Shown: one piece after another, positions 48,201 through 59,200 of the stretch
Layout: the number at the start of each line of letters is the position of its first letter
Position numbering within the stretch: the first letter of the stretch is position 1
DNA from: Taxillus chinensis
Taxonomy: Eukaryota; Streptophyta; Magnoliopsida; Santalales; Loranthaceae
Assembly: GCA_023512835.1 (NCBI GenBank)
Contig: CM042092.1
Span: forward strand, 13,986,498-14,050,497
Length of the DNA stretch: 64,000 nt
Direction: 5' to 3'
Notes under the pieces: model-generated
Databases searched by the model: none
Seen by the model: the letters and a program-made list of their open reading frames with translations, nothing else
What the model was told of the DNA's origin: nothing
Position numbers and translations under genes: made by a program

Positions 48201-50551
48201 CTTCATCATTTGGCAAATGTGTGTAAAAAGGCTGTTTATTGTTATCTCAAAATGAGGTCGTGTGCCATCAACTTCTTTATGATTAAAGTTTATATTAGAG
48301 CTGTTACTTTTACAGATTATAAAGGACAAAGCTCAGTCTAAATTGAAAAGTGTTGCTGATAAGCATTGGAGTAATGGAGCTTTAGAGGTGGCTCTGTTTT
48401 GTTACATTGTTTTAAATCTGTTGATTCACTTGATGCATGTCATTACTACCTGCATGAATAGAACTCTTTATAACGCTGCCTGTGAATGTCTTTTTTACTG
48501 ATTTGAAAAAGAATTAAGCGCTTTTGGATTTACTGGACCATACAACAATTACTGTATATTTATACCCTTTAACTTTATTAAAATTTTACAGGCTGACTTG
48601 CGGCGTGCTGACTTTTGTGCGAAACAACGTGCTATGGAAGATGCCCTAATGGCTTTGGAGGTGACCGATGTTGCGACATTAATGCTTTATTTATGAATAC
48701 AATTTTTTTCCGCCTTAGATATACTTTTGTGCCTTTATTGAAGAACCTTTATGTTGTTGTTTTTTTTGGTTTGTGTTTCATAGTTCATCAAGGAAATCCA
48801 TGACCAGATGATCAGCCAGCTATACAAGTTGTAAGTTTTTGTCCATGGCTTTTTTTTTCCCACTCCAGTCTCAACTTATACCCTGGCCCAATGAAATGAA
48901 AAGGAAAATTTTACTTGCGCCTTAGTTCCTGTTTTCTGACATGTTTTTCCATCAAGTCCTCTCTGTAGAAAAAGAGACTCTTTATCAACTAGTGATGTGG
49001 TTGGGCGCATAATGCTTGAAAAGAACGGGAAAACTATTGATTTCTTTGCCGGGGAAGTGTCAGCTGACCATGTCACCGCTATTCAGGTCCTCAATTTCTC
49101 CAGACTAGCGACATTCTCTATTTTTAATGACAGCGTGATAGTGAGCTGTTATTATTTTTAATGAATATGGTTTTAATGGAACAGGAAGCCTATTGGAGTA
49201 TGGCATCAGCACTTTCAGAAGCTGATGGAATTGACTATACTAATCCTGAGGAGGTTTAAATTTAATGCCTGCATAATTATATGGTTTCAAGTTTTGTTTA
49301 TTTACCCATTCTTTTCTATCTGGATCAGCTAGAGTTGTTGGTCGCTGTACTTATAGATCTCGATGCAATGGATGGTAAAAGCAGCGCATCATTATTGGCC
49401 GAGTGTTCAAATTCTTCCGATATCAATACTAGGTAAGCTTTCTCCTAACCACACACCATCTCATGAACAAGAAGTGAACTGTGCATTTAAAACAAAAATG
49501 TTATTGGAAGAACTTGTAACCTTCTTGTAGCACATTGATGTGACGCGAGAATGACCAAGACAGAAAAAGCATTAGGCTTTTAGTCCAACCAAATTCTAAA
49601 AAATACTTTCTCATATTCCAGGGCCATCTGTCGGCGGCAGTTAGGTTATTTTTTAACGAAGATAAGTGTTATTAAGCAAAATAAACAACAGAATACAAGC
49701 TCATGATTATCAGGCTCAGGAGCAGTGCCAGAAGATTTCAAATTTATCAGATATTTCAAGACTTCCTATGCTTTGCTTTGGACATAATATCCTAGTTTAA
49801 GGATATGCCAAAAACAGCACTTTCCATCGGATGCTGATGAAGTGCCACAGCTAAATATCAAAAAAAGTCTCCTATTTAGTTCGGTCCAAAATCCATATAG
49901 GTCAGACAATGGCCATTGGCTACAGTTTATATTTGTCTGGGGTTGAGAACATGGACGTTTGTTTTTCCGTTCCCTCTATTGTTGCTGAATAACGAAATCC
50001 TTCACTCAATTCTTCCTTCACCACTTGTATCTATCAAAATCTACAACTCTCGTATCACTTGTGTTAATCAGTATAATGCAGTGCATCAGATTATCAGAGT
50101 TCGGTGTCCTTAATTGATATTTTGGAGCCTACATTTCAAGGAAATTTCTGTTTACATTTGTTTTTCTTATTCCGTTCTTAACCAAAAAAAAAAAAAAAAC
50201 AGAAAAGCATTAGCCAAGGCATTGGCTGCAGCCCCGTCCATGTGGACTCTTGGAAATGCAGGCATGGGTGCATTACAGGTAAAGCTGATTTTCTTCAGTG
50301 TTGTTGAAAATAATGAGAACTACTTGAATTTTTTTCTTGTTCATTGAAAATACTAATCTGTCGCCTGGCTCCACTCGCAGAGGCTTGCAGAAGACAGCAA
50401 CCCAGCTATTGCTGCTGCGGCATCGAAAGCAATCAGTGAGCTGAAAAGGCAGTGGAAAATAGAAGAAGGAGACATATGGAAGTTTACAATGGATCAAAAG
50501 CCAATGCCAGATGAAGACGAGGTCAACAAGGATGGAGAGACTTCACCATAA
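42295..50551 (+). CDS. Conserved plant protein, helical with ARM/HEAT-like C-terminus (clear exons)
   Basis: Eleven exons with GT-AG borders and matching phases: 42295-42447, 42782-42855, 48142-48218, 48316-48387, 48592-48660, 48784-48830, 48957-49086, 49185-49253, 49329-49432, 50203-50278, 50381-50551. They encode 346 residues. The first half is helical and charged (LAEACKFAYNDAKFVNERA, then GIMRLDARAREDFSILGLEF). The second half (AYWSMASALSEADGIDY; RKALAKALAAAPSMWTL; LAEDSNPAIAAAASKAISEL) looks like ARM/HEAT-type helix pairs. I recognise it as conserved in plants but cannot assign a function. ARM or BAR-like scaffolding is only a guess. The repeated DARAREDxxxI at the exon 2/3 border suggests an old internal duplication. 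The N-terminus is not settled (see the two tentative exons). The stop at 50549 lies in a tandem repeat. The intron 42856-48141 holds a young antisense copia element. Confidence 0.8.
43335..43582 (-). repeat. 3' LTR of the young copia element
   Basis: 248 bp and identical by eye to the LTR at 47765-48012. It is bordered by TTCTC on the outside and a polypurine tract inside. Confidence 0.9.
43619..46563 (-). pseudogene. Broken copia pol of the young element
   Basis: Pieces in order, right to left: protease-adjacent (VSPKLSTNLLSL, 46321-46563), integrase zinc finger (IWHRRLGHPNNVV, 45989-46396), integrase core (YFVTFIDDYSRFTWIYFLHS; LRSDNGGEYMSHEF, 45688-46128), later integrase (45203-45607), reverse transcriptase ([26 protein letters not shown], 44124-45077), RNase H (KSSTESEYRAMSS, 43792-44127; YADNTSAI, 43619-43903). 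Each lies in a different frame from its neighbour and stops occur between them. The protease motif itself is broken by a frame change at the gag/pol border near 46570-46600. So the polyprotein cannot be made as printed. Confidence 0.85.
46542..47606 (-). CDS. Copia Gag (nucleocapsid) of the young element
   Basis: A 354-codon frame. The ATG matching the family start is a few codons in (MSSEKTHAILAIRFTGKNYA). It carries the UBN2/retrotransposon-gag fold (LWGHLDGS; WILGSIEVHMV; MWEYLQRVYNQNN; LSIEQYYSGFLTLW). Two CCHC zinc knuckles follow: CYSCKEFGHIARHC and CNYCKQNGHIIKEC. The last residues after ALGLQGTGKTITS are out of frame with the protease that should follow. Gag would package RNA into particles and might act in trans for other elements. 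Confidence 0.88.
   Translation of the reverse strand: MPILFRMSSEKTHAILAIRFTGKNYAAWAFQFKMFLKGKELWGHLDGSSPAPIDSNDLRQWEAKDAQIVSWILGSIEVHMVNNLRSFGTAKDMWEYLQRVYNQNNTARRFQLELDMSHYNQGNLSIEQYYSGFLTLWSEYSGIIYAKVSTETLASLQAIHEVSRHDQFLMKLRPEFETARAGLLNRDPVPCLDVCFGELLREEQRLATQAAIGATGGSSEIVNVAYVARTRGQGTMQCYSCKEFGHIARHCSKKFCNYCKQNGHIIKECPTRPQNRRPQALHAAVSDSHNLGSPSMVAGNNQSVLTPDMVQQMILSAFSALGLQGTGKTITSFLLLGLLIPGDKSYDWCIRFLA
47765..48012 (-). repeat. 5' LTR of the young copia element
   Basis: 248 bp. On the minus strand it is followed directly by the primer-binding site at 47764 downward. On its upstream side lies TTCTC. Confidence 0.9.
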
Positions 50552-50685
50552 GAGTACCAAAATCACCAAGGACGGAGAGACTTCACCATAGGAGTACCAA
50601 AATCACCGAGGATGGAGATACATCACCATAGGAGTAATAAGCAGAAGTCAACAAAGGATGGACAGACGTCACCATTGGAGTAATA
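50528..50685 (+). repeat. Tandem repeat over the stop codon and 3' UTR of the ARM/HEAT-like gene
   Basis: About four units of 33-45 bp. The core is aaggatggagagacttcacc followed by at(a/t)(a/g)gagtaccaaaatcacc. Unit 1 contains the last codons DGETSP and the stop. Units 2-4 lie in the 3' UTR. The unit is 40 bp, not a multiple of three. Confidence 0.85.
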
Positions 50686-52685
50686 TAATTTTTGTTACAT
50701 GACTGCGACTATACCGTATAAATCTTCAATGAGGACTGAACAATTAGAAGTTAGGATAACCTGATTTATTATGAGAAAGTATTCAAGTTTTAATATCTTT
50801 CTTTTCCTTATGGGCATACATACTGCAGTTATCTGTCCGGGAAAGTGAGTGGATCAAAACACTGCAATGGAAGAAAATAATTATCCGTGTACTTGAACTA
50901 TTATAGTTAAGTAGTTAAATAAAAATTTAGTTTGAACCATTAAATACAAATCCGTATTGCAAAGCATTTATGCATTTATGGGATATCAAAGACAACCTGC
51001 ACAGGCGGTTGGTGAGCGTAATACTAAGGCAGATCATATATTTGATGAAAAAACTGTTGACCCGACTCATCCTAAACTGCTCAAACCTCTGGGTAGGATT
51101 GGATTCGAGTTAGCATAATCATTTTCGGGTCGGACAATATTTGGGCCTGATCCGACCCGTTATCATTCCTGGTTGTATATATGCATTGCATATGCTTTTC
51201 ACTATTATTTTCCATTAAGGGGTCAAATGGATTACACATGACTAAACACACGTCTAATCATATATTAAATGTATATTCATGCTAGTATAACACATAATAA
51301 TATCATGATCCCACCTAACTAACATCATCTTCCACTTCCAATTTAACATATCAAATAAACACAGCTAATCATCCAATAGGGAAAGTCTTTACATTATAGA
51401 ATGGTAAATCTGTTTCCATGACAATAAAATTAGGCACAATAGAAAAAAGAGAATGGTTGAGTAGTGAGAAAATGCAAAATCCAACAGTTGTTGTCGTGGT
51501 CAACTTAAAATTGAGCTTTAACTAATTATATAAATAAAATGAAATATACAAAATTTATGAAATTTAAGAAGGAGAAAAAATTACTTCTTACACAGTCATG
51601 AATTTTAAAAGGAGTATGTCCACTAGTGGTGAAGTTGTTAGTTCAAAACGATGTATCACATGATATGAAATTTTAGGAGTCAAAAAGAATGAAAAGAGTA
51701 GTGCATTATTGTAAAAATAAAATTTTAAAAAGAGCAAAAAATTTGTTAATGGAAACATTAACATTTATCAATAAAGACCAATATGATCAGCAGCATGAGC
51801 ACTAAACTCATTAAGTACATTAAATAAGGTACATAAAATAAAATTTAGACTTATGCAATAACTCATATGGATGTGGCGTGGGATTGCCTTACTCCAGGCT
51901 TCCAATCTTTTCCTCGTTCTAATAAACAACCTTCTAAATCCAAAAGCCCAGTTACAATAATAAAAGCAATCTTTAAACAATCAATTAAACTTATTTACGT
52001 TGATTGTTGAATACCGAACAAATTAGCAAACAAGATAACATATTGTTGAACATCCCTAAATGATTGAATTTGGTGAGATGGCTTCATTTTCTGTAAGTAA
52101 ATATTTTTCAATTCACACTTAGAAAAAATAGATAAAAAAACATGGGAGAAGATAAATTAACGCAGATTTTTCATAAAGAAAGTATTGGGAAAAGCAATCC
52201 AAAGGATTCCTCGGAGACAAAATCAATAGACCATTTAATCACCCTCATTTTAACACCATCAAACAATAAAAAAAAAAAAAAAAAGTTACCGGAAGTATTT
52301 ATGAATTTAAAAATAATTATATTTAAAAAAATCGAAAAGACATATATTCGGAGAGAGAGAGAGAATCGGGCTTTTAAAATTCTATTGCCTGAGATTTTAG
52401 ACGGGAATCATCGGCCTTTTAAAAGTCGATTGCTTGAGATTTAAGACAAGAAGAACCACGGCGCGGATGATTAGGAAAAAAACACAAAAACAAGCAAGTA
52501 CGAGAAGCTCGGAAAAGTCTATATTATTGAGCGCATCTGGTTCTGGTCCACACGTGGCCGCCAACGAACCTCGCACCCGTAAGCATAAAGTAGATAGAAC
52601 ATTCATGCGCTTTGTTTGTTTTGTTTTGTTTTTGTTGGTTACTAGAAATTAGTAAGCAAAAAAATAATAATAAGTAACGTAATTA
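50686..52685. other. Intergenic DNA
   Basis: AT-rich and no gene recognised. A stretch at 51050-51175 (ctgggtaggattgg ... gggcctgatccgacccg) resembles repeat debris seen elsewhere in the window. No clear TATA box was identified for the lipase gene that starts at 52686. Confidence 0.4.
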
Positions 52686-54937
52686 ATGTCGGTGTTGTGT
52701 GGGGTGGAGTGCGTGGTGGTGGCTGGGTGCTTGCGGTGGGCATGGAAGCGGTGCACGCACGTCGGGTCGGACGACAGCGCCACCTGGCCCCTCTCCACCG
52801 CCGACGAGTTTGACCACATCCCCCGCATCTGCCGCCTCATCCTCGCCGTCTACGAGTCGGACCTGCGGCGGCCGCGGTTCCCGCCCCCGGGGGGCTACCG
52901 CCTGGACCCGGACTCCGTGGTGAAGCGCGTGTCCTACGAGCAGACGCTGGGACACGCGCCGCCGTACCTGATCTACCTGGACCGCGTCCGCCGCGAGATC
53001 GTGGTGGCCGTCCGGGGGCTCAACCTGGGGAGGGAGGCAGACTACAAGGTCCTCCTGGACAACCGGCTGGGGTCGCAGATGTTCGACGGCGGCTTCGTCC
53101 ACCGCGGCCTCCTCAAGTCGGCGGTGTGGCTGCTGAACCGGGAGGCGGAGACGCTGAAGCGGCTGTGGGCGGAGACGGGGGGCGGGTACAGGGTGGTGCT
53201 GGCGGGGCACTCGCTGGGGGCCGGCGTGGCGGCGCTGCTGGCCATAATCGCGGTGAACCACGGCAGCGAGTTGGGGGGCATTCCGCGGGGCAGCTTCAGG
53301 TGCTACGCGGTGGCGCCAGCGCGCTGCATGTCCCTCAATTTGGCCGTCAAGTACGCCGACGTCATACACTCGGTGGTGCTGCAGGATGATTTCCTGCCCA
53401 GGACGTCCACCCCATTGGAAGATATCTTCAAGTCCATTTTCTGGTAATTACTATTAAATAACTCTTAACTATTATTATTATTATTATTATTATTGCCTTG
53501 CCTTCTTCTTCTTTCTCAATTAAATTAAATTATTATTAATTCTTTCCACATTAATATTATTATATTTTAAAATTTTTTATTGGCTTAAGTAATAAAAACT
53601 AAATTTAATAAAACTAAAAAACAAGCTAATTGAAAATAATAACATATTAATGAAATAACAGACTTAATTAATAAAAAATAAAAATAAACAAAAGTAATAT
53701 CTTATATAACAATTTTGGATTTTCCAAAATACTCCGGTCAAATAAAGTAAGAAAAAATTAAACGTTAACATATCATCAAAACAACCTAAACAATTAATAA
53801 ACAATATTTTAAAACTTTAACAAAATAAAACAACTAAACAACTCTCTTTATATATATATGCGTGTGAGAGAGAGAGACTAAAAATTGTTTTGTATAAAGT
53901 ACTACTAACACTTCATAAATGATATAGTTTGACTAACTGAAATTTTACGGTGTGATAGTTGAATAACTTATGCCCTTTTAAGCTTTGTGTGTGTATTCGT
54001 TACGCCATATAGGACAATTTTGATGATTAACCGTGCCAGGTTTTCAACAACCTGGACAGCTTGCCCTGCTTATTGCTTTTGGTTTGCTTGAGGGACACCT
54101 TCATCCCAGAAGCGAGGAAGCTTGCAGATCCTAGGAGACTCTATGTACCCGGACGAATCTATCATATCGTGAACAGAAAGTTTTGTAGGTGAGCAAGCCT
54201 TTTAAATAAAATAAAGCAGGCTATTCAAATGAAACACAATACTATGATGCATCACCTCTCCCCCCATTCATTTTATATTTTCTTCATACTAGCCAATTTT
54301 ATGAATGTGTGTGTGCGTGTGTGTATATGCCAGGTGTGGGAGGTTCCCGCCAGAGGTGAGAACAGCCATTCCGGTTGATGAGAGATTTGAACATGTCGTA
54401 TTGTCGTGTCATGCAACTTCTGATCATGGAATTATTTGGATAGAAAAAGAATCAGAAAAGGCTTTACAAGTGAGTGGGGAAGCACTGCTCTTAATTTTCA
54501 TATACCCCAAGAAAACCGATTCTCAGTATGTGTAGTATTTGACCTTAATCAAAACGTTAATGCTGCAGCATTTTCTAATCCCAGCATTATCTCTCTTACA
54601 GTCACTGCTAAAGAAAGACATGACCTCCGAAACCGTGACAACAGCTCCCAAAGTACAGCGACTCGAGAGGTTGCAATCCATCGTGCAAGAACACAAGCAA
54701 GCGTTGGAAAGGGCGGTCAGTTTAAACATACCTCATGCTGTGGCCTCCACAGAAGAAGAGCCTTTGGTACACAGAGATGAAGGATGCTCGGAGCATGAGG
54801 ATGTGGAGTCACCTCCGCAGAACCAATCAGAAGAATCATTCCCCATGCCGACCAGTACTGAAACAATGAAATGGGATGAATTGGTTGAAAAACTTTGCAC
54901 AAATAAGGAGTCCGGAAGTCTAGAGAGAGTTTGCTAA
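52686..54937 (+). CDS. Class 3 lipase (mono/diacylglycerol lipase-like, alpha/beta hydrolase)
   Basis: Four exons (52686-53443, 54060-54188, 54334-54469, 54602-54937) encode 452 residues with GT-AG borders and consistent phases. The N-terminal part matches the plant Lipase3_N type (MSVLCGVECVVVAGCLRWAW; DEFDHIPRICRLILAVYESD). The Lipase_3 domain carries the nucleophile elbow VLAGHSLGAGVAALL (GHSLG serine near residue 180). An acid candidate is in DDFLPRTSTPLED, and a histidine candidate in exon 3 (ERFEHVVLSCHATSDHGIIW). The C-terminal tail is acidic and glutamine-rich, likely disordered. Relatives hydrolyse acylglycerols and some are annotated as calmodulin-binding. Exon 1 is strongly GC-rich (codons mostly ending G or C), while exons 2-4 are AT-richer. 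The stop is at 54935. No damage is seen. Confidence 0.92.
53444..54059 (+). other. Intron 1 of the lipase gene
   Basis: AT-rich with an attatt microsatellite near 53475 and TA/GA repeats near 53850. It contrasts sharply with the GC-rich exon before it. No element was recognised. Confidence 0.7.
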
Positions 54938-54970
54938 TGCCTGCCCTGTAAAAGACAAATCTTTATGCTC

Positions 54971-54972
<2 letters not shown>

Positions 54973-55005
<33 letters not shown>
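54973..55005 (+). repeat. (TG)n(TA)n microsatellite
   Basis: A run of tg dinucleotides changes into ta dinucleotides just downstream of the lipase stop, in its probable 3' UTR. Confidence 0.85.
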
Positions 55006-55204
55006 CTGATTAATTGATTTCTTTTTAACTACGGGACACCATATAGCTGACAGTGGTAATATGAGAACGTGACCTTGGCTGACAGTGTCTTGGTTATTTT
55101 TGACTAAAATTTAATAAGAAAATATACTTTTATAAAATTTAACTATGACAACATCAAATAATAGCTTTAATATCTTTTCAGCTATTATAATAAAATATTA
55201 TTAT

Positions 55205-55740
55205 TATTTGCGTCCAAAGGTGTCACCGTAGGCAGAGGAAGTCGATGTAGCCATAGGGGGTGAGGTCGTAGACCAGTCTGGATCTGGTCTTCCCGTTCTC
55301 GAGCTTCACATCGGCTGAGAAGTGGCGGTCGATTGATCCGGCACCGACAGTGGTCACCCAAGGCGTTACGTTTGTGACGGAGAAACCGCTGGGACTGCCG
55401 TTGCCGGCAGAGGCGGAGACAAATGCTCCCACCTCTGCTGCGCCAAAGGCGGCAATCATGATAGAGTCGAGATAGTAGGGGACCACCACGCCGCTGATGC
55501 TAAGGGACATGACGTCGGTGTCGAACGCAGGCACTGCACCATCGGCCAAAGCCGGGCTTTGGGGGCCATACCGCTTGTGACGGTGCACGCATAGCCGAGG
55601 GTGGACGCCTGAGACACGTGTCTCCTGGCAACAATCAACAGTGTCGGTCCCATGCCCATTTAGACGTCTTTAATCTGGACGCCATTGTTCGCCGTCAGGT
55701 AAGGCGGAGAGATCCGATGAGGAGAAGCAACAACGGTCAG
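55205..55740 (-). pseudogene. Subtilase (SBT1-type) pseudogene fragment
   Basis: The minus strand has HVSQASTLGYA and SGMAPKAR in one frame, then FDTDVMSLSISGVVVPYYL and the oxyanion-hole block SASAGNGSPSGFSVTNVTPW in another, followed by VGAGSIDRHFSADVKLENGK. Directly after this comes LVYDLTPYGYIDFLC, a block that in plant subtilases lies far further on. A large internal piece, including the catalytic Ser region, is therefore missing. The catalytic His block region (GHGT) near 55640 is out of frame. No introns are needed, but plant SBT1 genes are often intronless. It is not functional. Confidence 0.8.
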
Positions 55741-56036
55741 TCGAACAGAAACAGAAACAACAATAAATAGCCAATGCTTTTTTAATTGACTAAAAATAGT
55801 CAGCCAATTTAACATCAGCTAAAATTAATATTCAATTGTTGAGCTTACCGTACAAGCAATTTTAAAATTTTAGTTATTTTTTAGTTGAATTTTAATTTTA
55901 GCTAACCATGATCTAATCTACTCCAATAGAAAGCGATTACAAAACAAGAAACGAAATTTTGTATAACTTGGCAAAACCTGCGGTACCATATCATCAAAAG
56001 TGCACAACCAGCCAGTCAAAAATAAACGACAATCAA

Positions 56037-56246
56037 CAAAAGGCATTCATGATATTTGTACAAAATATCGCTGCATCACTACGTTCAACTAATTACTAAG
56101 ACGGCCCAAGTTTTTAGGATCAAGTCTGCATGGTATGGTATCAAAGAACAAAAGGCGTTCATGATATTTGTACAAATATCACTGCATCACTACTTTTAAC
56201 TAATTAATACTAGAAGGCCCCAGTTTGTAGGATCAAGTCTGCATGG
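56037..56246. repeat. Duplication of the ALY gene 3' end (two copies, ~98 bp each)
   Basis: Copy A (about 56037-56133) and copy B (about 56149-56246) share aaaaggc(a/g)ttcatgatatttg, tatc(g/a)ctgcatcactac, ttaggatcaagtctgcatgg and more in the same order. Copy B contains the real stop codon and last codons of the ALY coding sequence. Copy A lies downstream in its 3' UTR or beyond. Confidence 0.85.
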
Positions 56247-59200
56247 CTTCAGCGTGATAGTTGTCCAGTTCCTTGTCAAGATCATCAGCTGATTTATCAA
56301 CACGGTAAGTCTTCCCCCCCACGGCCACCTCTGACACTACCACGGCCACGACCCCGACCGCGACCCCTACCTCGACCCATCATTGAACCACCTCGGTTTC
56401 TCTGGCTGTATCATGTATAAAGAAAGCCTCGGTTCAAATATAGCAGCAATTATCGCATACCCCACGTGTTTGCTAACAGAGTAGCATGTATTTAACAAGT
56501 GAGACAAAAACAATGAGCAATTCAGCTATATAGATTGTTGAGCAATTAAAGCAAGGTACTTATTCATGCCAGATATAGATTAGTCAAAAATGCCTAGGTT
56601 CCGAATCTAGTACCCCTTGAATGCAAAATATCCAGTGAAGTTCATAACACCTTGGAGGTTCATTTTAACAGGAAAAATGGACCCTACTATGTTAAATGAT
56701 TTTAAATCATTTTCTACTATAAACAAGTACTTTTCAGGAAACGACATCAAGAAAATGATTTAAAATCATAGTACTGAAAAGAACTTATTTATAGTAGAAA
56801 GTGAATTGAATTGTTAATTTGTTATGAAGTAAATATCAATAAAATGATTTAATAAATAATTTGAATTTATAAAGAACAAAGATGCTGGCTGAAATCGCAC
56901 AAAATCAAAATACAACGGGGAGGGCCTTAAGAATCCAATGACTAAAATGAATTTTGAAATTTAACAGCAAAGGCCTTGAGAATCTCCCTTTATATAGCAT
57001 TCACTGATAATTTGGTCCTGAGCACCATTACCCAGTCTTACGAAATATTGAACCTATATATATTGATGAAGATGAGGAAAAGCACTTACATGGAGCCTCG
57101 AAATACTGCAGGAGGGCCTCTGGGTGGGACCATTCCAGACCTGCATTAAGAATCATCACAAATAATTCCAAATGTAGCAAATAAAAAATGGAAGCTCAAT
57201 TTAGTATGCAGAAGATATAACAGAGACAATAAACAATGCTTTAAAAAATGGAATGTCATTATTAGAGTGATCATATTTTTTTAATTACATCTAGATGGAT
57301 CTTAATGAGAAAAGCAATAATCATCCAACGACAAAAAGGGTGACAAGAGGTTAGATGAAATCAAGAATTTTACAAGTCATCCAATAGTCAATATAGCTGA
57401 GTGACACTCACAGGGTATACTCCAATTATTAGTAGGGTTGAAACGTGAAAGGGTTGAAACCGATCCAACATTAACAAGAATTTCTCGCCTGATAGATTTG
57501 AAAATCCGGGTTTGAAAAGTCAAACCTTTAATTAGGTAAGATTTGGGATGCTGATATATTCAGACTGGATTTTGATTCACACGTTTATGAAAAGAACTTC
57601 AATCAAAACAACTGCCTCTACTTATTCTTATTATTATAATAGACAAGACTACTATGTTTTTTAGATTGATTATAAAAAAGATAATTTCAAAAAAAAAAAA
57701 TCTGGGTTTAGGATTCCAAAAACTCATCCATTTACACAACTATTTATTAGTAGTTAGCCAACTGTGGAACAACTAAAATCAGCCTGATCAATTTGTAGAT
57801 TCCCACACAAAGACAACAAAGCGACTGGGGAAATTATACAGTATAATGAGAGAAACTATACAGGAATTCTAAGTCATGAACATAAACATTTTAACAAGGC
57901 AGCATGCACAAATAGAAACTAGAGTTTTTTCACCCATATAAAAGGAAAAGGGAAATTATATCCCTCGTGAAAATAAAATAAGAGTTCTAACTGTATAAAA
58001 ATAAAAGAAATTACATACCTCATGACAACAGTCCTCCTTCCGTTAAAACCCCCAACGACATTCACACGAGCTGAAACAGGGGCTTTTGAATCGTTTCCTA
58101 TAATTTCAATTTTCAATGGCTTCCCATCTAGTTGAACATTATTGTAACGCTTAAGGGCTGCAAATGCTGAACTCCTTGTCACATAGACCACTTCAGCGGA
58201 TCCCTGTAACCAACCATAACATATTTTTAGAACTAAAATGCAATATACCCTCTAATTTGATTTTAAGAACTAGATTCAGTTACAGATATAGGCTAATAGC
58301 AACCCAATAAAAAATCAAAAACTAAAACTATATACAAATGTTACTTACAGTTGAATGACCATTTTTGTTATAATGAATTGCATATCGCTTCAGCTCACCA
58401 ATTTCAGAGAAAAGTTCCTGAGTTGCAAACCAAGTTTTAAGAAACAACTGTTGGCCTCAATTAAATCAGCATTTAAGAAAAGCACACAGCTCATATTGTA
58501 CCCTGATATCTTCATTTGACACTCCATAGTCCAAGTTAGAAACATATAACTTTGTGCCCCTTTCTAATCCTGGAATCCCAGATGCTCTAAGGCTATCTTC
58601 AACTAAATCAGTCTGCCATGGAAAACTCTTTGTTTTGCGGATAGTCTGATGGAAAAAGCCGAAGGCCCATATTGAGTAAAATTCATGTGAGCACATGATA
58701 ACATAACAAAAAGAAGATAACTTGTAGATCTTCACAATTCCATAAGAATATTAGAAAGGAATAAAAATCATAGTACATTTATAACACATGCTAGGCAACC
58801 AGTAGAAATACATTGTATGATTTGAGCAACTTTATTAGATGGGAGTAGAGGATATGACCCACTGCAGTTTGCTATGTTACAGAAGAGAGCTCCGGTTCTG
58901 AACTTAAGTGAAAGATGCTCAGTGTGCAAATATGCCATGGCAAAATAACTGAAATCTCGCACTGCTGATATTCCACACATAGCAACAGGATCAATAATCA
59001 CTCCCCGTCTAAACAACGAGTATTCAGACACTGGTGCATGTTAGAAGATACTAATGGCTATAGAGAATTCGGCCAAAGCCAAACTAACCATAACCAAGTT
59101 AGGCTACCGCAAAAACCTTCAGTTTGTGGCTCAACTGGTAAGGCTTCTTTGAATAAAACACCAGGAAGTAGCATTGTCATCTACTCCAGGTATCAAAAAA

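Noticed and set aside
52683..53369. 228-codon frame antisense to lipase exon 1
   Set aside because: It mirrors a GC-rich exon whose third positions are G or C. Its composition (H, R, P, Q, V) is that of a shadow frame and no family motif is seen.
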